Assembly: GCA_041690495.1 (NCBI GenBank)
Contig: JAWLHE010000016.1
Location: forward strand, 1-58,685
Direction: 5' to 3'
Source: DATAAP01 sp041690495
Lineage (GTDB): Bacteria; Pseudomonadota; Alphaproteobacteria; CACIAM-22H2
DNA: 58,685 nucleotides
A program made the position numbers and the translations under genes. The notes below the pieces were generated by a model. It had not been told where the DNA came from. It did no database searches and was given only the letters and a program-made list of their open reading frames with translations. Positions 44,221 through 52,607 of the stretch are shown piece by piece; the stretch's first letter is position 1, and the number at the start of each line of letters is the position of its first letter.

Positions 44221-44447
44221 GAGAACGTCCGCGGCGCGGAGGAGCTCGCGGCGCTGGCCGCAGACGGCGGCGTGGCCGTGATCCAGCCCGATGTCGCGAA
44301 ATGGGGCGGCATTACCGGCTGCCTCGCCGCGGCGCGTCAGGTGCTGGCGCGCGGCCGGCGCTACTGCCCGCATTTCCCCGGCGCCGGGATCGGACGGCCG
44401 GCCTAGGCGCCGCGCCGGATCCCGACATGCTCGCACGGTTCCGGGTC
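44221..44447 (+). pseudogene. Decayed partial duplicate of the enolase-superfamily gene
   Basis: Bases 44221-44393 match 43013-43185 of the intact gene with five mismatches over 173 bases by eye. Bases 44400-44447 then match 43331-43378 with one change near the start. The 145 bases between those source segments are missing. The join shifts the frame and makes a TAG at 44404. The fragment covers codons for about residues 261-317 and 367-382, lacks the KxK motif and has no start, so it cannot be an enzyme. Confidence 0.9.
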
Positions 44448-44455
44448 CAGCATTA

Positions 44456-44470
44456 GAGCGGAATCCGCTC
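44456..44470. repeat. Palindrome at the edge of the duplicated fragment
   Basis: GAGCGGAATCCGCTC, two 7-base arms around one central base, lies nine bases after the duplicated segment ends and 31 before the ABC ATPase stop. It could be an operator or a trace of the rearrangement. Confidence 0.4.
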
Positions 44471-44500
44471 AAGTAGCGGCCACACAGGAGGCTCGTCCGC

Positions 44501-45637
44501 TTATGCAACAGCGCCTTGGGTTGCGGCGGATGCACCAACAGCAGCGCCTGAATCGTCTTCCGGCAGCACCACGACATCTCCTGGTTCGAAGGTGAGCCGG
44601 ACCTGGCTGCCGGCGGAGATGGACCTGTAGCCACTCGCATTCTGGACGGCAGCTTTCAGGATCTCGCCGGTTGCGAGGCGCACGCGAATCTGGATCAGCC
44701 CGCCAAGATAGGTGACATGGTCGACGGTACCGGTCAGCATGGGCGCCGCCGCGGAAGCGTCGTACGGCCCGGCGCTGATCAGCTGCAGCCGCTCCGAGCG
44801 CAAAGCGAGCAGTACCTTCTGTCCGGCGATCAAGGCCGCGTCCGTCGCGGCGGGGATCACGTCGCCGCCGGCAAGCCGGCACAGCCAGATGCCGTGGCGC
44901 CGCTCGATCGTTGTCGCCGGCAGAAGGTTCGACTGCCCCATGAATTCGGCGACAAAGCGGTTGGCGGGCCGCTCATAGACCTCGGCGGTGGTGCCGATCT
45001 GCTGGATCACTCCGGCATTCATCACGGCGATGCGGTCGGCGAGCGACAGCGCCTCCTCCTGGTCGTGCGTCACGAAAATGGTCGTGATACCGACATTGCG
45101 CTGCAACTGGCGCAGCTCGACCTGCATCTCCTCGCGCAGCTTCTTGTCGAGGGCGCCCAGCGGCTCGTCGAGCAGCAGCACGCGCGGCCGGATGGCAATG
45201 GCGCGTGCGAGCGCCACACGCTGCTGCTGGCCGCCGGAAAGCTGCGTCGGGTAACGGTCGCCCAGCCCGGCGAGATGCAGAAGCGAGATCATATCCTCGA
45301 CGCGGGCCGCGGTCTCGCGCGCCGGCGTCTTGCGCATCCTCAGGCCAAAGGCGATGTTCTCGCGAACCGTCTTGTGCGGGAACAGCGCGTAGTCCTGGAA
45401 AACAATACCGATGTCGCGGCGATGCGCCGGCAGGGCGTCGACCGGCTCGCCGTCGAACAGCACGCTGCCCTCATAGGCGGTGAAGCCGCCCAGCACGCGC
45501 AGCAAGGTCGTCTTGCCGCAGCCGCTGGGGCCGAGCAGCGCCAGGAATTCACCCGGCTCGACGGTCAGCGACAGGTGCCGCAGCGCATGAAGGGTGCCAT
45601 AGCGGACGACGACATCGCGGAATTCGATTTTCTGCAT
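44501..45637 (-). CDS. ABC transporter ATP-binding protein (PotA/FbpC type)
   Basis: A 378-residue ATPase of the polyamine/iron/opine importer group. Walker A GPSGCGKTT is at 36-44, the Q-loop at FQDYALFPHKTV, the signature LSGGQQQR at 133-140, Walker B LLLDEP at 154-159 and the switch His in VTHDQEEA. A C-terminal TOBE domain follows (about 290-360). It is the last gene of a five-gene import and dioxygenase operon. Confidence 0.92.
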   Translation of the reverse strand: MQKIEFRDVVVRYGTLHALRHLSLTVEPGEFLALLGPSGCGKTTLLRVLGGFTAYEGSVLFDGEPVDALPAHRRDIGIVFQDYALFPHKTVRENIAFGLRMRKTPARETAARVEDMISLLHLAGLGDRYPTQLSGGQQQRVALARAIAIRPRVLLLDEPLGALDKKLREEMQVELRQLQRNVGITTIFVTHDQEEALSLADRIAVMNAGVIQQIGTTAEVYERPANRFVAEFMGQSNLLPATTIERRHGIWLCRLAGGDVIPAATDAALIAGQKVLLALRSERLQLISAGPYDASAAAPMLTGTVDHVTYLGGLIQIRVRLATGEILKAAVQNASGYRSISAGSQVRLTFEPGDVVVLPEDDSGAAVGASAATQGAVA

Positions 45638-45646
45638 GGCGTCTCG

Positions 45647-46438
45647 TCACCTATGGTTTAGCGCGTCGACGCTGATGTAGCGGTGGAGCAGCAGGACAAG
45701 GACCGCGACCACCAGCACGACAAGCGCCGACATGGCAGCACCCGTGGGGTCGTTCTCGGTCTGCACATAGCTGAAGATCTCGACCGGCAGCGTGGTGCGG
45801 TCCCAGACCAGGAACTGCGTCGCCGTGAAATTCTCGAACGAGGCGACGAAGGCGAAGACGCCGGCCGACACCACGCCGGTGCGGATCACCGGGAAGGTCA
45901 CCAGGAAGAACGCCTTCCACGGCGGCGCCCCGAGCGAGCGAGCGGCCTCCTCGAGCGAGATGCGGAACCGCGTCAGACTGGCAACCACCACGCGGATGGC
46001 GAAAGGCAGGGCGAGGATGACATGGAGGACGAACAGCGCCAGGAAGGAGCTATGGATGCGCGCTGCCGAGAAGGCCATGAGGAACGCCATGCCAACCACC
46101 ACCTGCGGCACGATCAGCGGCGACATGAACAGCGTCATCAGCAGGTCGCGGCCGAAGAAGCGGTAGCGGACGATCGCCAGTCCCGCCAGCACGCCGAGGA
46201 CCAGGCTTGCCACGGTCGCCAGCAGTGCCAGCTCCACGCTGAAGACGATCGCCTTGATGAAACCGTCGCGCGCGAAGATATTCAGGAACCAGCGGATCGA
46301 CAGACCGCGCGGCGGGAAGAGCTGCTGCGGGCCTTCGTTGAGGGCTACGCCGAACAGCACGATCAGCGGCGCGCATAATAGCAGCAGGATCAGCACCGCC
46401 GCGATCGTGACCGGCAGGTGCCGGCTGCGGTTACTCAT
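45647..46438 (-). CDS. ABC transporter permease (PotC type)
   Basis: A 263-residue, six-span permease. The cytoplasmic EAA loop, which couples to the ATPase, reads EEAARSLGAPPWKAFFLVTFPVI. It begins MSNRSRHLPVTIAAVLILLL and its start overlaps the stop of the other permease. Confidence 0.9.
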   Translation of the reverse strand: MSNRSRHLPVTIAAVLILLLLCAPLIVLFGVALNEGPQQLFPPRGLSIRWFLNIFARDGFIKAIVFSVELALLATVASLVLGVLAGLAIVRYRFFGRDLLMTLFMSPLIVPQVVVGMAFLMAFSAARIHSSFLALFVLHVILALPFAIRVVVASLTRFRISLEEAARSLGAPPWKAFFLVTFPVIRTGVVSAGVFAFVASFENFTATQFLVWDRTTLPVEIFSYVQTENDPTGAAMSALVVLVVAVLVLLLHRYISVDALNHR

Positions 46439-47289
46439 CGCTCTGTCCCGCGGATCATGAAGCCGAACAGCTTCTGCATCGCATAGACGATGAAGATCGT
46501 CAGTAACAGCGCGATCATCGACGTCGCCGCGGCCAGCGGGTACTCCTGCGTGTTCATCGCCTGGTCGTAGATGAGGTTGGCGATCATGTCGAAATAGCCG
46601 CCGCCGAGCAGGCTTGGCGTGATGAATGAGGTGAAGTTGAACAGATAGACGATGACGACGCCCGCGGCGACGCCGGGCATGCTCATGGGCAGGATCACCT
46701 CCCTGAAGATCTTGGATCGCGTCGCGCCCAGCGACTCCGCGGCCGTGAGCAGATTCGGCGGGATTGCGGCGATACTGCTGTAGATCGGGAACACCATGAA
46801 CGGGATCGCGACGATAACGATACCGAGCGCCACCGCGAACTCATTGAACAGGAGCCTGGTCGGCTCCTGTGTGATGCCCAGCGCCTGCAGTGTCTGGTTG
46901 ATGATGCCATAGCGACCGAGAACGAGAACGATCGCATATGTGCGGATTACGTAGGACGTGAAGAACTGCACCAGCAGCAAGACGCTCACGACCATCCGCG
47001 TCCGCGGCCTGCAGTAGCTCATGAAGTACGCGACGGGATAACCCAGGAGCAGAACGATCGCGGTCGTGTAGGTGGCGACCCGCAGCGATCGCCAGAGATA
47101 GGACAGGCTGAATGGATCGCCGAGGAACGCCCCGTAATTGGCCCAGGTGAAGCCGGAGCCCACCCGGGCCATGCCGAGGCTCGGCAGGAAGCTGTAATAG
47201 GCCATGATGCCGAGACAGCTGAAGAACACCGCCACGGCGGCAATGCCGGGCGCTACCAGCCTGCCGGCCGCGCTCGCATTGGTGCGCAC
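46435..47289 (-). CDS. ABC transporter permease (PotB type)
   Basis: A 284-residue, six-span permease starting at GTG 47289. The EAA loop reads AAESLGATRSKIFREVILPMSMPG. It pairs with the downstream permease to form the channel. A 47-base gap separates it from the binding-protein gene. Confidence 0.9.
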   Translation of the reverse strand: MRTNASAAGRLVAPGIAAVAVFFSCLGIMAYYSFLPSLGMARVGSGFTWANYGAFLGDPFSLSYLWRSLRVATYTTAIVLLLGYPVAYFMSYCRPRTRMVVSVLLLVQFFTSYVIRTYAIVLVLGRYGIINQTLQALGITQEPTRLLFNEFAVALGIVIVAIPFMVFPIYSSIAAIPPNLLTAAESLGATRSKIFREVILPMSMPGVAAGVVIVYLFNFTSFITPSLLGGGYFDMIANLIYDQAMNTQEYPLAAATSMIALLLTIFIVYAMQKLFGFMIRGTER

Positions 47290-47336
47290 GACTCTACGTT
47301 ACCCGGCAACCGTGGTCATTCTTCCCCTGGACCGCA

Positions 47337-48359
47337 TCAGTTCGTCTGGATCTCCTGATTCCAGCGCTTGTTCCAGTCGGCGTAATGCTTGTTAACCGTC
47401 TCCCAGTCGATCCTGTAGACATGGGTCAGCGGCAGCGACGGGATGATATCGTTCAGCGCGGCGGGGAGCTTCGCGTTCGGGTTGGCCGGAACCTGGCCGA
47501 AGCGTCCGGTGATGAACTCCTGCTGCGGCGGCGACAGTATGAAATTGACGAGCTGGTGCGCTGCCTTCTCGCGCTCCGCGCCGCGGCCCTTGACGACCGC
47601 CGCAGGGATGGGAGCAAGAAATTTCGGGTTGTCGGGCATGACGAACTTGATGTTCGAGTCCGGCCCCAGCTTCAGATAGAAATTCGCCAGGATAGCGTAG
47701 CCGATCACGGCGAATTCGCCGGACTCCAGGAACTTCACCGATTCGCTGTCTGTCTTGAAGAATCCCGCGAAGTTCGGCTTCAGCGCCTTCATCTTGGCGA
47801 AGCCCGGCTCGATGTTCTTCTCGCTGCCGCCGTTGATCAGCGCCGCCATCACCAGCGGGCTTCCCGTGTCAATGACGAAGCTCATCCCCACCTTACCCTT
47901 GAGGCGCGGATCCCACAGGTCCTTCCAGTCCTTGATCGGGAATGGCGCAAGGTCCTTGCGATAGGCGATGCCGCGCGGCGACATGCTCAAGATCACGGAG
48001 TGCTTGCCGGCCATTCCCTTCGGCAACGCCTTCATGTTCGGAATCAGCTCCGGATTCAGCTCGGCGAGCAGACCGGCTTCGGCGGCGGCCTGAGCGGTGC
48101 TTTCGATGGATAGCCAGACGTCCACCTGAGGATCGTTCCTCTGCGCAGTGATCTTGGTGAGGCCGTCCTTGGCCCCGCTCATCACGACGATGTTGACTTT
48201 GTGGCCGGTCTCTTTCTCGAACGCATCGGCCACGGGCCGGAACGTGTCGAGATAGTGGCCGCCCCAGGTCATCATGTTAATTTCGGCGGCGCCGGCCGGG
48301 GCGGCCGGGAGCAGCAGGGCGGCTCCGGCCAGAAGTACGGGCATCAGCTTCGATCGCAT
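47337..48359 (-). CDS. ABC transporter substrate-binding protein (PotD/extracellular family 1)
   Basis: A 340-residue periplasmic receptor. The signal MRSKLMPVLLAGAALLLPAAPAGA is cleaved after AGA. The mature protein opens EINMMTWGGHYLDTFRPVAD, as in PotD/FbpA-type proteins, and contains MSPRGIAYRKDLAPFPIKDWKDL, a standard hinge-region pattern. GGGAG lies nine bases before the ATG at 48359. Ligands of this group include polyamines, opines and Fe(III); the dioxygenases in the same operon suggest an organic amine or acid. Confidence 0.88.
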   Translation of the reverse strand: MRSKLMPVLLAGAALLLPAAPAGAAEINMMTWGGHYLDTFRPVADAFEKETGHKVNIVVMSGAKDGLTKITAQRNDPQVDVWLSIESTAQAAAEAGLLAELNPELIPNMKALPKGMAGKHSVILSMSPRGIAYRKDLAPFPIKDWKDLWDPRLKGKVGMSFVIDTGSPLVMAALINGGSEKNIEPGFAKMKALKPNFAGFFKTDSESVKFLESGEFAVIGYAILANFYLKLGPDSNIKFVMPDNPKFLAPIPAAVVKGRGAEREKAAHQLVNFILSPPQQEFITGRFGQVPANPNAKLPAALNDIIPSLPLTHVYRIDWETVNKHYADWNKRWNQEIQTN

Positions 48360-48409
48360 GCAAATCTCCCTGTTATTGGCTCTGACTTTTCGCAAACTGT
48401 GTTCGGAAT

Positions 48410-49261
48410 TCAGCCGGCAGCGCCCGTGCCTCCATAAGCCTCGCTGACCGGCAGCGCGCTGCCGCGGAAAACGTTCTTGGCGCGCTTGTCGACGACGCGC
48501 TGCCAGGCGGCGAGCTCCTCCGGCCCGAATTCCGTGCGCGCCGGCGGCTCGTGATCGTAGTTGCGATAGTTGTCGACGCCGCGGACGAGCATGGCGGAAT
48601 CGCGATGCGCGCGCTGTTCGACGCAGGCCGGCATCATTTCGACGAGCAGCAGGATCCGACGCTCGCCCGACTCGTTGGTGCCGGAGCCGTGGATTATGTC
48701 GGCGTTGAACAGGCCGATCTCGCCAGCCCGCAGCTCGAGGTTCACGGCCTTCGAGGTGTCGAAATCGACGGAGATGTATTGCTCGCGCGCGAGAATGCTG
48801 TCGGTTCCGCTCGCCTCGGCATGCGGCAGCGGGCCGGTCTTGTGGCTGCCCGGAATGACGCTGAGGCAGCCGTGCCTCACGCTGCAATCCGACAGCGCCA
48901 GCGCGCCGATCACCATGATCGGCTTGATCGGGCTGTAGGCCGTGTCCTGGTGCCAGCCCGCGAAGGTCTTGCCGTCCGATTTCTTGATCCGGAACGCCAT
49001 GCTGTAGCAGAGGATGTCCGGGCCGATCAGGTCTTCGTAGATGTCGAGTATGCGCGGATGACGCGCAATCTCGTCCACCCACGGGCAGAGAAGATGCGCC
49101 TTCGTTTTCAGCTTCTTGACGTCGTTCGGATACGTCCTTTCGAAGGCTTCCAGCCGGCCGCGGAAATGCGCGACCTCGTCTGCGGTCAGCGCCGGCACCG
49201 GCGTGCAATAGCCGCGCTCCTCGAAGTGGCGGACCTCGTCCGCTGATAGAATTTTCGGCAC
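48410..49261 (-). CDS. Phytanoyl-CoA dioxygenase (PhyH) family protein
   Basis: A 283-residue Fe(II)/2-oxoglutarate dioxygenase starting at GTG 49261. H104-x-D106 (GWHQD), H191 (IIHGSG) and R201/R202 (ERRILL) form the metal and 2-oxoglutarate site. It shares the N-terminal PKIL and the C-terminal LVRGVD-aromatic-R-N-Y-DHEP signature with the PhyH gene at 25804, so both belong to one subfamily. It follows the TauD-like gene by 17 bases and precedes the ABC binding-protein gene by 50. Confidence 0.88.
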   Translation of the reverse strand: MPKILSADEVRHFEERGYCTPVPALTADEVAHFRGRLEAFERTYPNDVKKLKTKAHLLCPWVDEIARHPRILDIYEDLIGPDILCYSMAFRIKKSDGKTFAGWHQDTAYSPIKPIMVIGALALSDCSVRHGCLSVIPGSHKTGPLPHAEASGTDSILAREQYISVDFDTSKAVNLELRAGEIGLFNADIIHGSGTNESGERRILLLVEMMPACVEQRAHRDSAMLVRGVDNYRNYDHEPPARTEFGPEELAAWQRVVDKRAKNVFRGSALPVSEAYGGTGAAG

Positions 49262-49278
49262 TGCGTCTTCCTGTTCGC

Positions 49279-50358
49279 TTATGAGGCCTTTTTCGTCTCT
49301 GCGGAATCCCAGGCGGCCTTCCAATCGGGGAAGGCGAAGCGGGATCCCTTGGCAGGGATGACGCCGCCTCGGATCGCGCCGGCCCTCGTTTCGCCCCACA
49401 CCACGCCCTCGGCTTCGGGCAGCGGGCGGTTGTTCGGCGTCGACAGCCACAGCCGGAACAGCAGCCGCTGCTGGGCCGGATCGTCATGGTCCTCGTAGCC
49501 GGTGCGCGAGTGATAGGTGACGTGGTTGTTGAGGATCTGGATGTCTCCCGGCTGCATCTCCATGTGAAGACACAGCTCCTCGGCGACCTGCGCCAGCAGG
49601 TCCAACGCCTCGTTCTGCTGCGGCGTCAGGCGCGGCACGTCGGGGAAGCGCTGCGCCGATTCGACGAAAGAGCGCGAGTACTGGCTGGTGAAGAAGCCTT
49701 CGCACATGCCGAAGACGGGCTTCGCGTACCACGGCCCCTGGCCCGGAGCCTCTTCGCCCTGGCGGCTGTGATAGTAGTTCTCGTACAGGACCTTCACCAA
49801 GTCGGGTCGCCGCCGCATGATCTCGTTATGGATCGCGACGGAGCTGACGACCCGAGACAGGCCGCCGGACTTCGCTTTTCGCACGCACAGCAGCAGCACA
49901 AGGTCGCCGAGATCGGTGTGGAAGCGCAGATGCTCCTTGGTGCGGTAGCCGCGCGAGGTCGGCGTGCCGAGCGTGACGCCAAGATCGCGGACCTCGCCCA
50001 GCAGCTCGCCGTTCTTGCTCTGCGACACCGGGATACCGAGATGAGCGCCGACGCCCCAGACGATAAAGCGCGTCTCCGGATCGGAGTATTTCTGGACCGG
50101 AAGGCCGCGCAGCAGGACCACGCCACGCCCCGACTCGAGCTCGTCGGCGATGCGGGCAAGTCGCTTCGACAGTTTGGGGAGCGGAAAATCGGCGCGGCGC
50201 ACTTCGTGCAGCCCGAGGTCGCGACTCTTGACACCGCGCATCGCCGCTTCGACTTCGGCGACCTCTTCGGGCGAGATCGTCTCGATCCAATCCGTGGCAA
50301 GTTCGAGCTCTTTTCCGTTCCAGGCGAACGGCCCCTTAATCGGCTCCGACGGTATCAT
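49279..50358 (-). CDS. TauD/TfdA family dioxygenase
   Basis: A 359-residue Fe(II)/2-oxoglutarate dioxygenase. The HxD motif is H147-T-D149 in RFHTDLGD, the distal His is in NNHVTYHSR (H283), and R298/R302 in QRLLFRLWL can hold 2-oxoglutarate. The ATG at 50358 has GGGAG at eight-base spacing; a GTG three codons earlier is the alternative. TauD-family enzymes hydroxylate substrates such as sulfonates, betaines and phenoxyacids. It is the first gene of the dioxygenase-ABC operon, so two different dioxygenases are made together with one importer. Confidence 0.88.
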   Translation of the reverse strand: MIPSEPIKGPFAWNGKELELATDWIETISPEEVAEVEAAMRGVKSRDLGLHEVRRADFPLPKLSKRLARIADELESGRGVVLLRGLPVQKYSDPETRFIVWGVGAHLGIPVSQSKNGELLGEVRDLGVTLGTPTSRGYRTKEHLRFHTDLGDLVLLLCVRKAKSGGLSRVVSSVAIHNEIMRRRPDLVKVLYENYYHSRQGEEAPGQGPWYAKPVFGMCEGFFTSQYSRSFVESAQRFPDVPRLTPQQNEALDLLAQVAEELCLHMEMQPGDIQILNNHVTYHSRTGYEDHDDPAQQRLLFRLWLSTPNNRPLPEAEGVVWGETRAGAIRGGVIPAKGSRFAFPDWKAAWDSAETKKAS

Positions 50359-50809
50359 TCTCCGCACTCCCGCGGTGTTCAGCGGCTGATCATTTGTTCA
50401 GTTTGCATGATGGGCTGCATCGGTCAAAATAGGTTTTCCAAGCGAAGAGCATCGGAAAAACCGATGCAGGCATGTTCGGTGCGCCGGCGGGCGGGCGCCA
50501 GGCTAAAAACGACCGAAGAAATCCGGTCGAAGACAACGCTCGAAGAAGGGCTGCGGTCCGCTTCAATAGCTCGCTGCGCGTGCGTAAAGGTGCTCCGAAA
50601 AATCGCAAACTCAATCCGGCCTTCGCGAAGGCGCGCCAGAGGCAATGCCAATATGGCGCCGAAAGAGGTCTGCCGTTACGTCTCTCTTTCACGTAGCGAT
50701 TTCCTCCGCGCGACCAACGCGGCGAACATTGCGCCGCATTTCGTACGGCGCTTCGGCCTGATCCGGAAATGTGAGGAAACGCAGAGACTGCTGGCGCCGT
50801 TACGCGGCC
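50359..50809. other. Intergenic region between the TauD-like gene and the GntR gene
   Basis: About 450 bases. Frames here show no family character. The region must hold the promoter of the TauD-PhyH-ABC operon (minus strand), since the upstream GntR gene also reads toward it. It contains a hairpin at 50449-50467 and a spaced repeat of TGCAT (50404-50420). Confidence 0.45.
50449..50467. repeat. Hairpin with an all-A/all-T loop
   Basis: GCATCGG-AAAAA-CCGATGC: a perfect 7-bp stem whose loop is five A (five T on the minus strand). A further copy of GCATCGG is at 50417-50423. It lies in the 5' region of the TauD operon, so it may be an operator or leader element. Confidence 0.45.
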
Positions 50810-51514
50810 TTAAGCGGAACGGCTAACAAGCTGGTTGCGTGCGAGATCCTCAAGACAATCGACGAAAGCGATTGTGGCGTCTGCGGTCGCGTCGATGTCT
50901 CCGGACGCCACGGCCCGCATGACCTTCGCGGTCAAACGCGCCACTCTTGGGATATCACGTGAATGCCGCATGACCCAGGCGAACCGGCGCGACGCCGCCC
51001 AGAGCGGTTCGATTGCCTGGGCTGCATATTCGTTCCGAACACACCGCAGAAGGTGAAACTTGAATTCGAGATCGACCCTGTAGTGCTCAGCGAATTCCGC
51101 TTGCCGCGAGGTCTTCTGCATTTCGTTGGCGAGACGGCGGAAATGCATACGTTCTTCGGGCGTGGCCATGCGCGCGGCATTCGTCGTTATGAAGCACTCG
51201 ACCACACGACGGAAAGCAAGCAACGCAATTTGGTCTGACACATTGATCGGCGTTACGCGAAGGCCACGTCGCGGTATAATCTCGACCAGGCCGGCACGCG
51301 AAAGCCGCTGAAGCGCCTCGCGCACCGGTGTTCGGCTGATGCTCAGGGCGGCACTGATCTCGGTTTCGGTCAGCCAGTCGCCCGGTGCAAGCTCCGTCGT
51401 TATTATCTTCCGCTCGAGCGCCTTATAGGCCTGCTCGCCGAGGCCGTCGGCCCGCGCGTTTCCGGTTGCCCGAGATTTCCGCCCGGGGACGGGGTTTACG
51501 CGGGTCCGTGGCAC
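50810..51514 (-). CDS. GntR family transcriptional regulator (FadR/FCD subfamily)
   Basis: A 234-residue regulator. The start is GTG 51514 with GGAG seven bases upstream. The winged helix has ISAALSISRTPVREALQRLSRAGLVEII; the FCD domain follows with helices containing RRVVECFITTNAARMA. It sits 39 bases after the TAXI gene on the same strand and between the CoA-pathway genes and the dioxygenase operon. Two TNGTATACNA palindromes at 52561 and 57898 match the type of site FCD regulators bind, and are probably its targets. Confidence 0.88.
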   Translation of the reverse strand: MPRTRVNPVPGRKSRATGNARADGLGEQAYKALERKIITTELAPGDWLTETEISAALSISRTPVREALQRLSRAGLVEIIPRRGLRVTPINVSDQIALLAFRRVVECFITTNAARMATPEERMHFRRLANEMQKTSRQAEFAEHYRVDLEFKFHLLRCVRNEYAAQAIEPLWAASRRFAWVMRHSRDIPRVARLTAKVMRAVASGDIDATADATIAFVDCLEDLARNQLVSRSA

Positions 51515-51553
51515 CGATCATCTCCATTGCTCGCCACGCCGATGCGGGCTCCG

Positions 51554-52528
51554 TTACAGCCAACCTTTCTCCTTATAGTAACGAACCGCGCCGTCGTGCA
51601 ACGGCACAGTCAGGCCGTCTCGAACCATCTGCTTCGGCTCCAGATGCTGGAAGGCCGGATGCAGGTTCCTGAAATCTTCGAAGTTCTCGAACACGGCCCG
51701 CACCACGTTGTAGACTAGGTCCGCGTCGACCTTGGCGGAGGTCACGAGGGTCGCGCGCGGTCCATAGCTCGGGACGGCGTTCGGATTGGTCTTGTACATC
51801 CCGCCGGGGATCGTTGCTTTCGAATAGAATGGAAACTTGGCGAGAAGACTGTCGACCGCCGGTCCTTCCACCGGAATGATGACGGCGCTGCAGACCGACA
51901 CGACGTCGTGGATGTTCGCAGCGGGGTGACCGACGGGATAGAGGAAAGCATCGATCTTGTTGTCGCAGAGCGCGGCGCCCTGCTCGTCCGCCTTCAGCTC
52001 CGATACCAGAGTAAAGTCGCTCATTCTCCAGCCAAGCGCGTCAACCAGTTCGCGGCTGAAGGCGTTCGTCGCGGCCCCGGGGTTGCCGATATTGAACCGC
52101 TTGCCTTTAAGATCCTGGAGCGAGGCGATCTTCGAATCGGGGCGGACCACGATCGTGACGGGTTCGGCGTGGATCGAGAACACTGCCCGCAGCTCTTTGA
52201 CTGCGCCGACCTCCTTGAAGGCGCCGGTCCCGTTCAAGGCGTGGAACTGCGCGTCCGACTGCGCCATGCCGAAATCGAGCTCGCCGGCCCGGATCGAGTT
52301 GATGTTGTGCACGGACCCTCCCGTGCTCTCGACAGAGCAGCGGATCTTGTGGGTCGCCCGATCCTTGTTGACCAGGCGACAAATCGATCCGCCGACGACG
52401 TAGTAGACGCCGGTCACGCCAGCCGTGCCGATCGTCGTGAATTTTGTCTGCGCCTCGGCGCTTGCTCCCAGCGTCAATCCCAGTGCAGCCACGCCGAGAA
52501 TCAATCTACTCCGCAAGCCGGTTCTCAT
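51554..52528 (-). CDS. TAXI family TRAP solute-binding protein
   Basis: A 324-residue periplasmic receptor of the TAXI type. The signal MRTGLRSRLILGVAALGLTLGASAEAQ is cleaved after AEA. TAXI features are FTTIGTAGVTGVYYVVGGSICRLVN, VESTGGSVHNINSIRAGELDFGMAQSD, and NIGNPGAATNAFSRELVDALG. The ATG at 52528 follows GGGAGG. TAXI receptors normally work with a fused 4TM-12TM permease, which is not found in this window. Its own promoter region holds one of the candidate GntR operators. Confidence 0.9.
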   Translation of the reverse strand: MRTGLRSRLILGVAALGLTLGASAEAQTKFTTIGTAGVTGVYYVVGGSICRLVNKDRATHKIRCSVESTGGSVHNINSIRAGELDFGMAQSDAQFHALNGTGAFKEVGAVKELRAVFSIHAEPVTIVVRPDSKIASLQDLKGKRFNIGNPGAATNAFSRELVDALGWRMSDFTLVSELKADEQGAALCDNKIDAFLYPVGHPAANIHDVVSVCSAVIIPVEGPAVDSLLAKFPFYSKATIPGGMYKTNPNAVPSYGPRATLVTSAKVDADLVYNVVRAVFENFEDFRNLHPAFQHLEPKQMVRDGLTVPLHDGAVRYYKEKGWL

Positions 52529-52560
52529 CTCGCCCTCCCGTTTTCGTGTGTTTAGATTCG

Positions 52561-52570
52561 TAGTATACAA
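52561..52570. promoter_or_regulatory. Candidate GntR/FCD operator upstream of the TAXI gene
   Basis: TAGTATACAA, of the form TNGTATACNA, lies 33 bases before the TAXI start. A related GTACAC half follows (CTGTACACC). GTATAC-centred palindromes of this form are typical of FCD-type GntR regulators, one of which is encoded just downstream. Confidence 0.55.
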
Positions 52571-52607
52571 GCTGTACACCACAACGCAAATCGATCCCGC
52601 CGCGGTC

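Noticed and set aside
47337..49487. A single 716-residue protein joining the ABC receptor to upstream sequence
   Set aside because: The first 376 residues are the PhyH and TauD genes read in a wrong frame; the receptor starts with its signal peptide at 48359.
50390..50692. 100-residue minus-strand frame in the TauD-GntR gap
   Set aside because: It has no family pattern and an Arg/Ser/Leu-biased composition, it crosses the 50449 hairpin, and the plus strand is open over the same bases.
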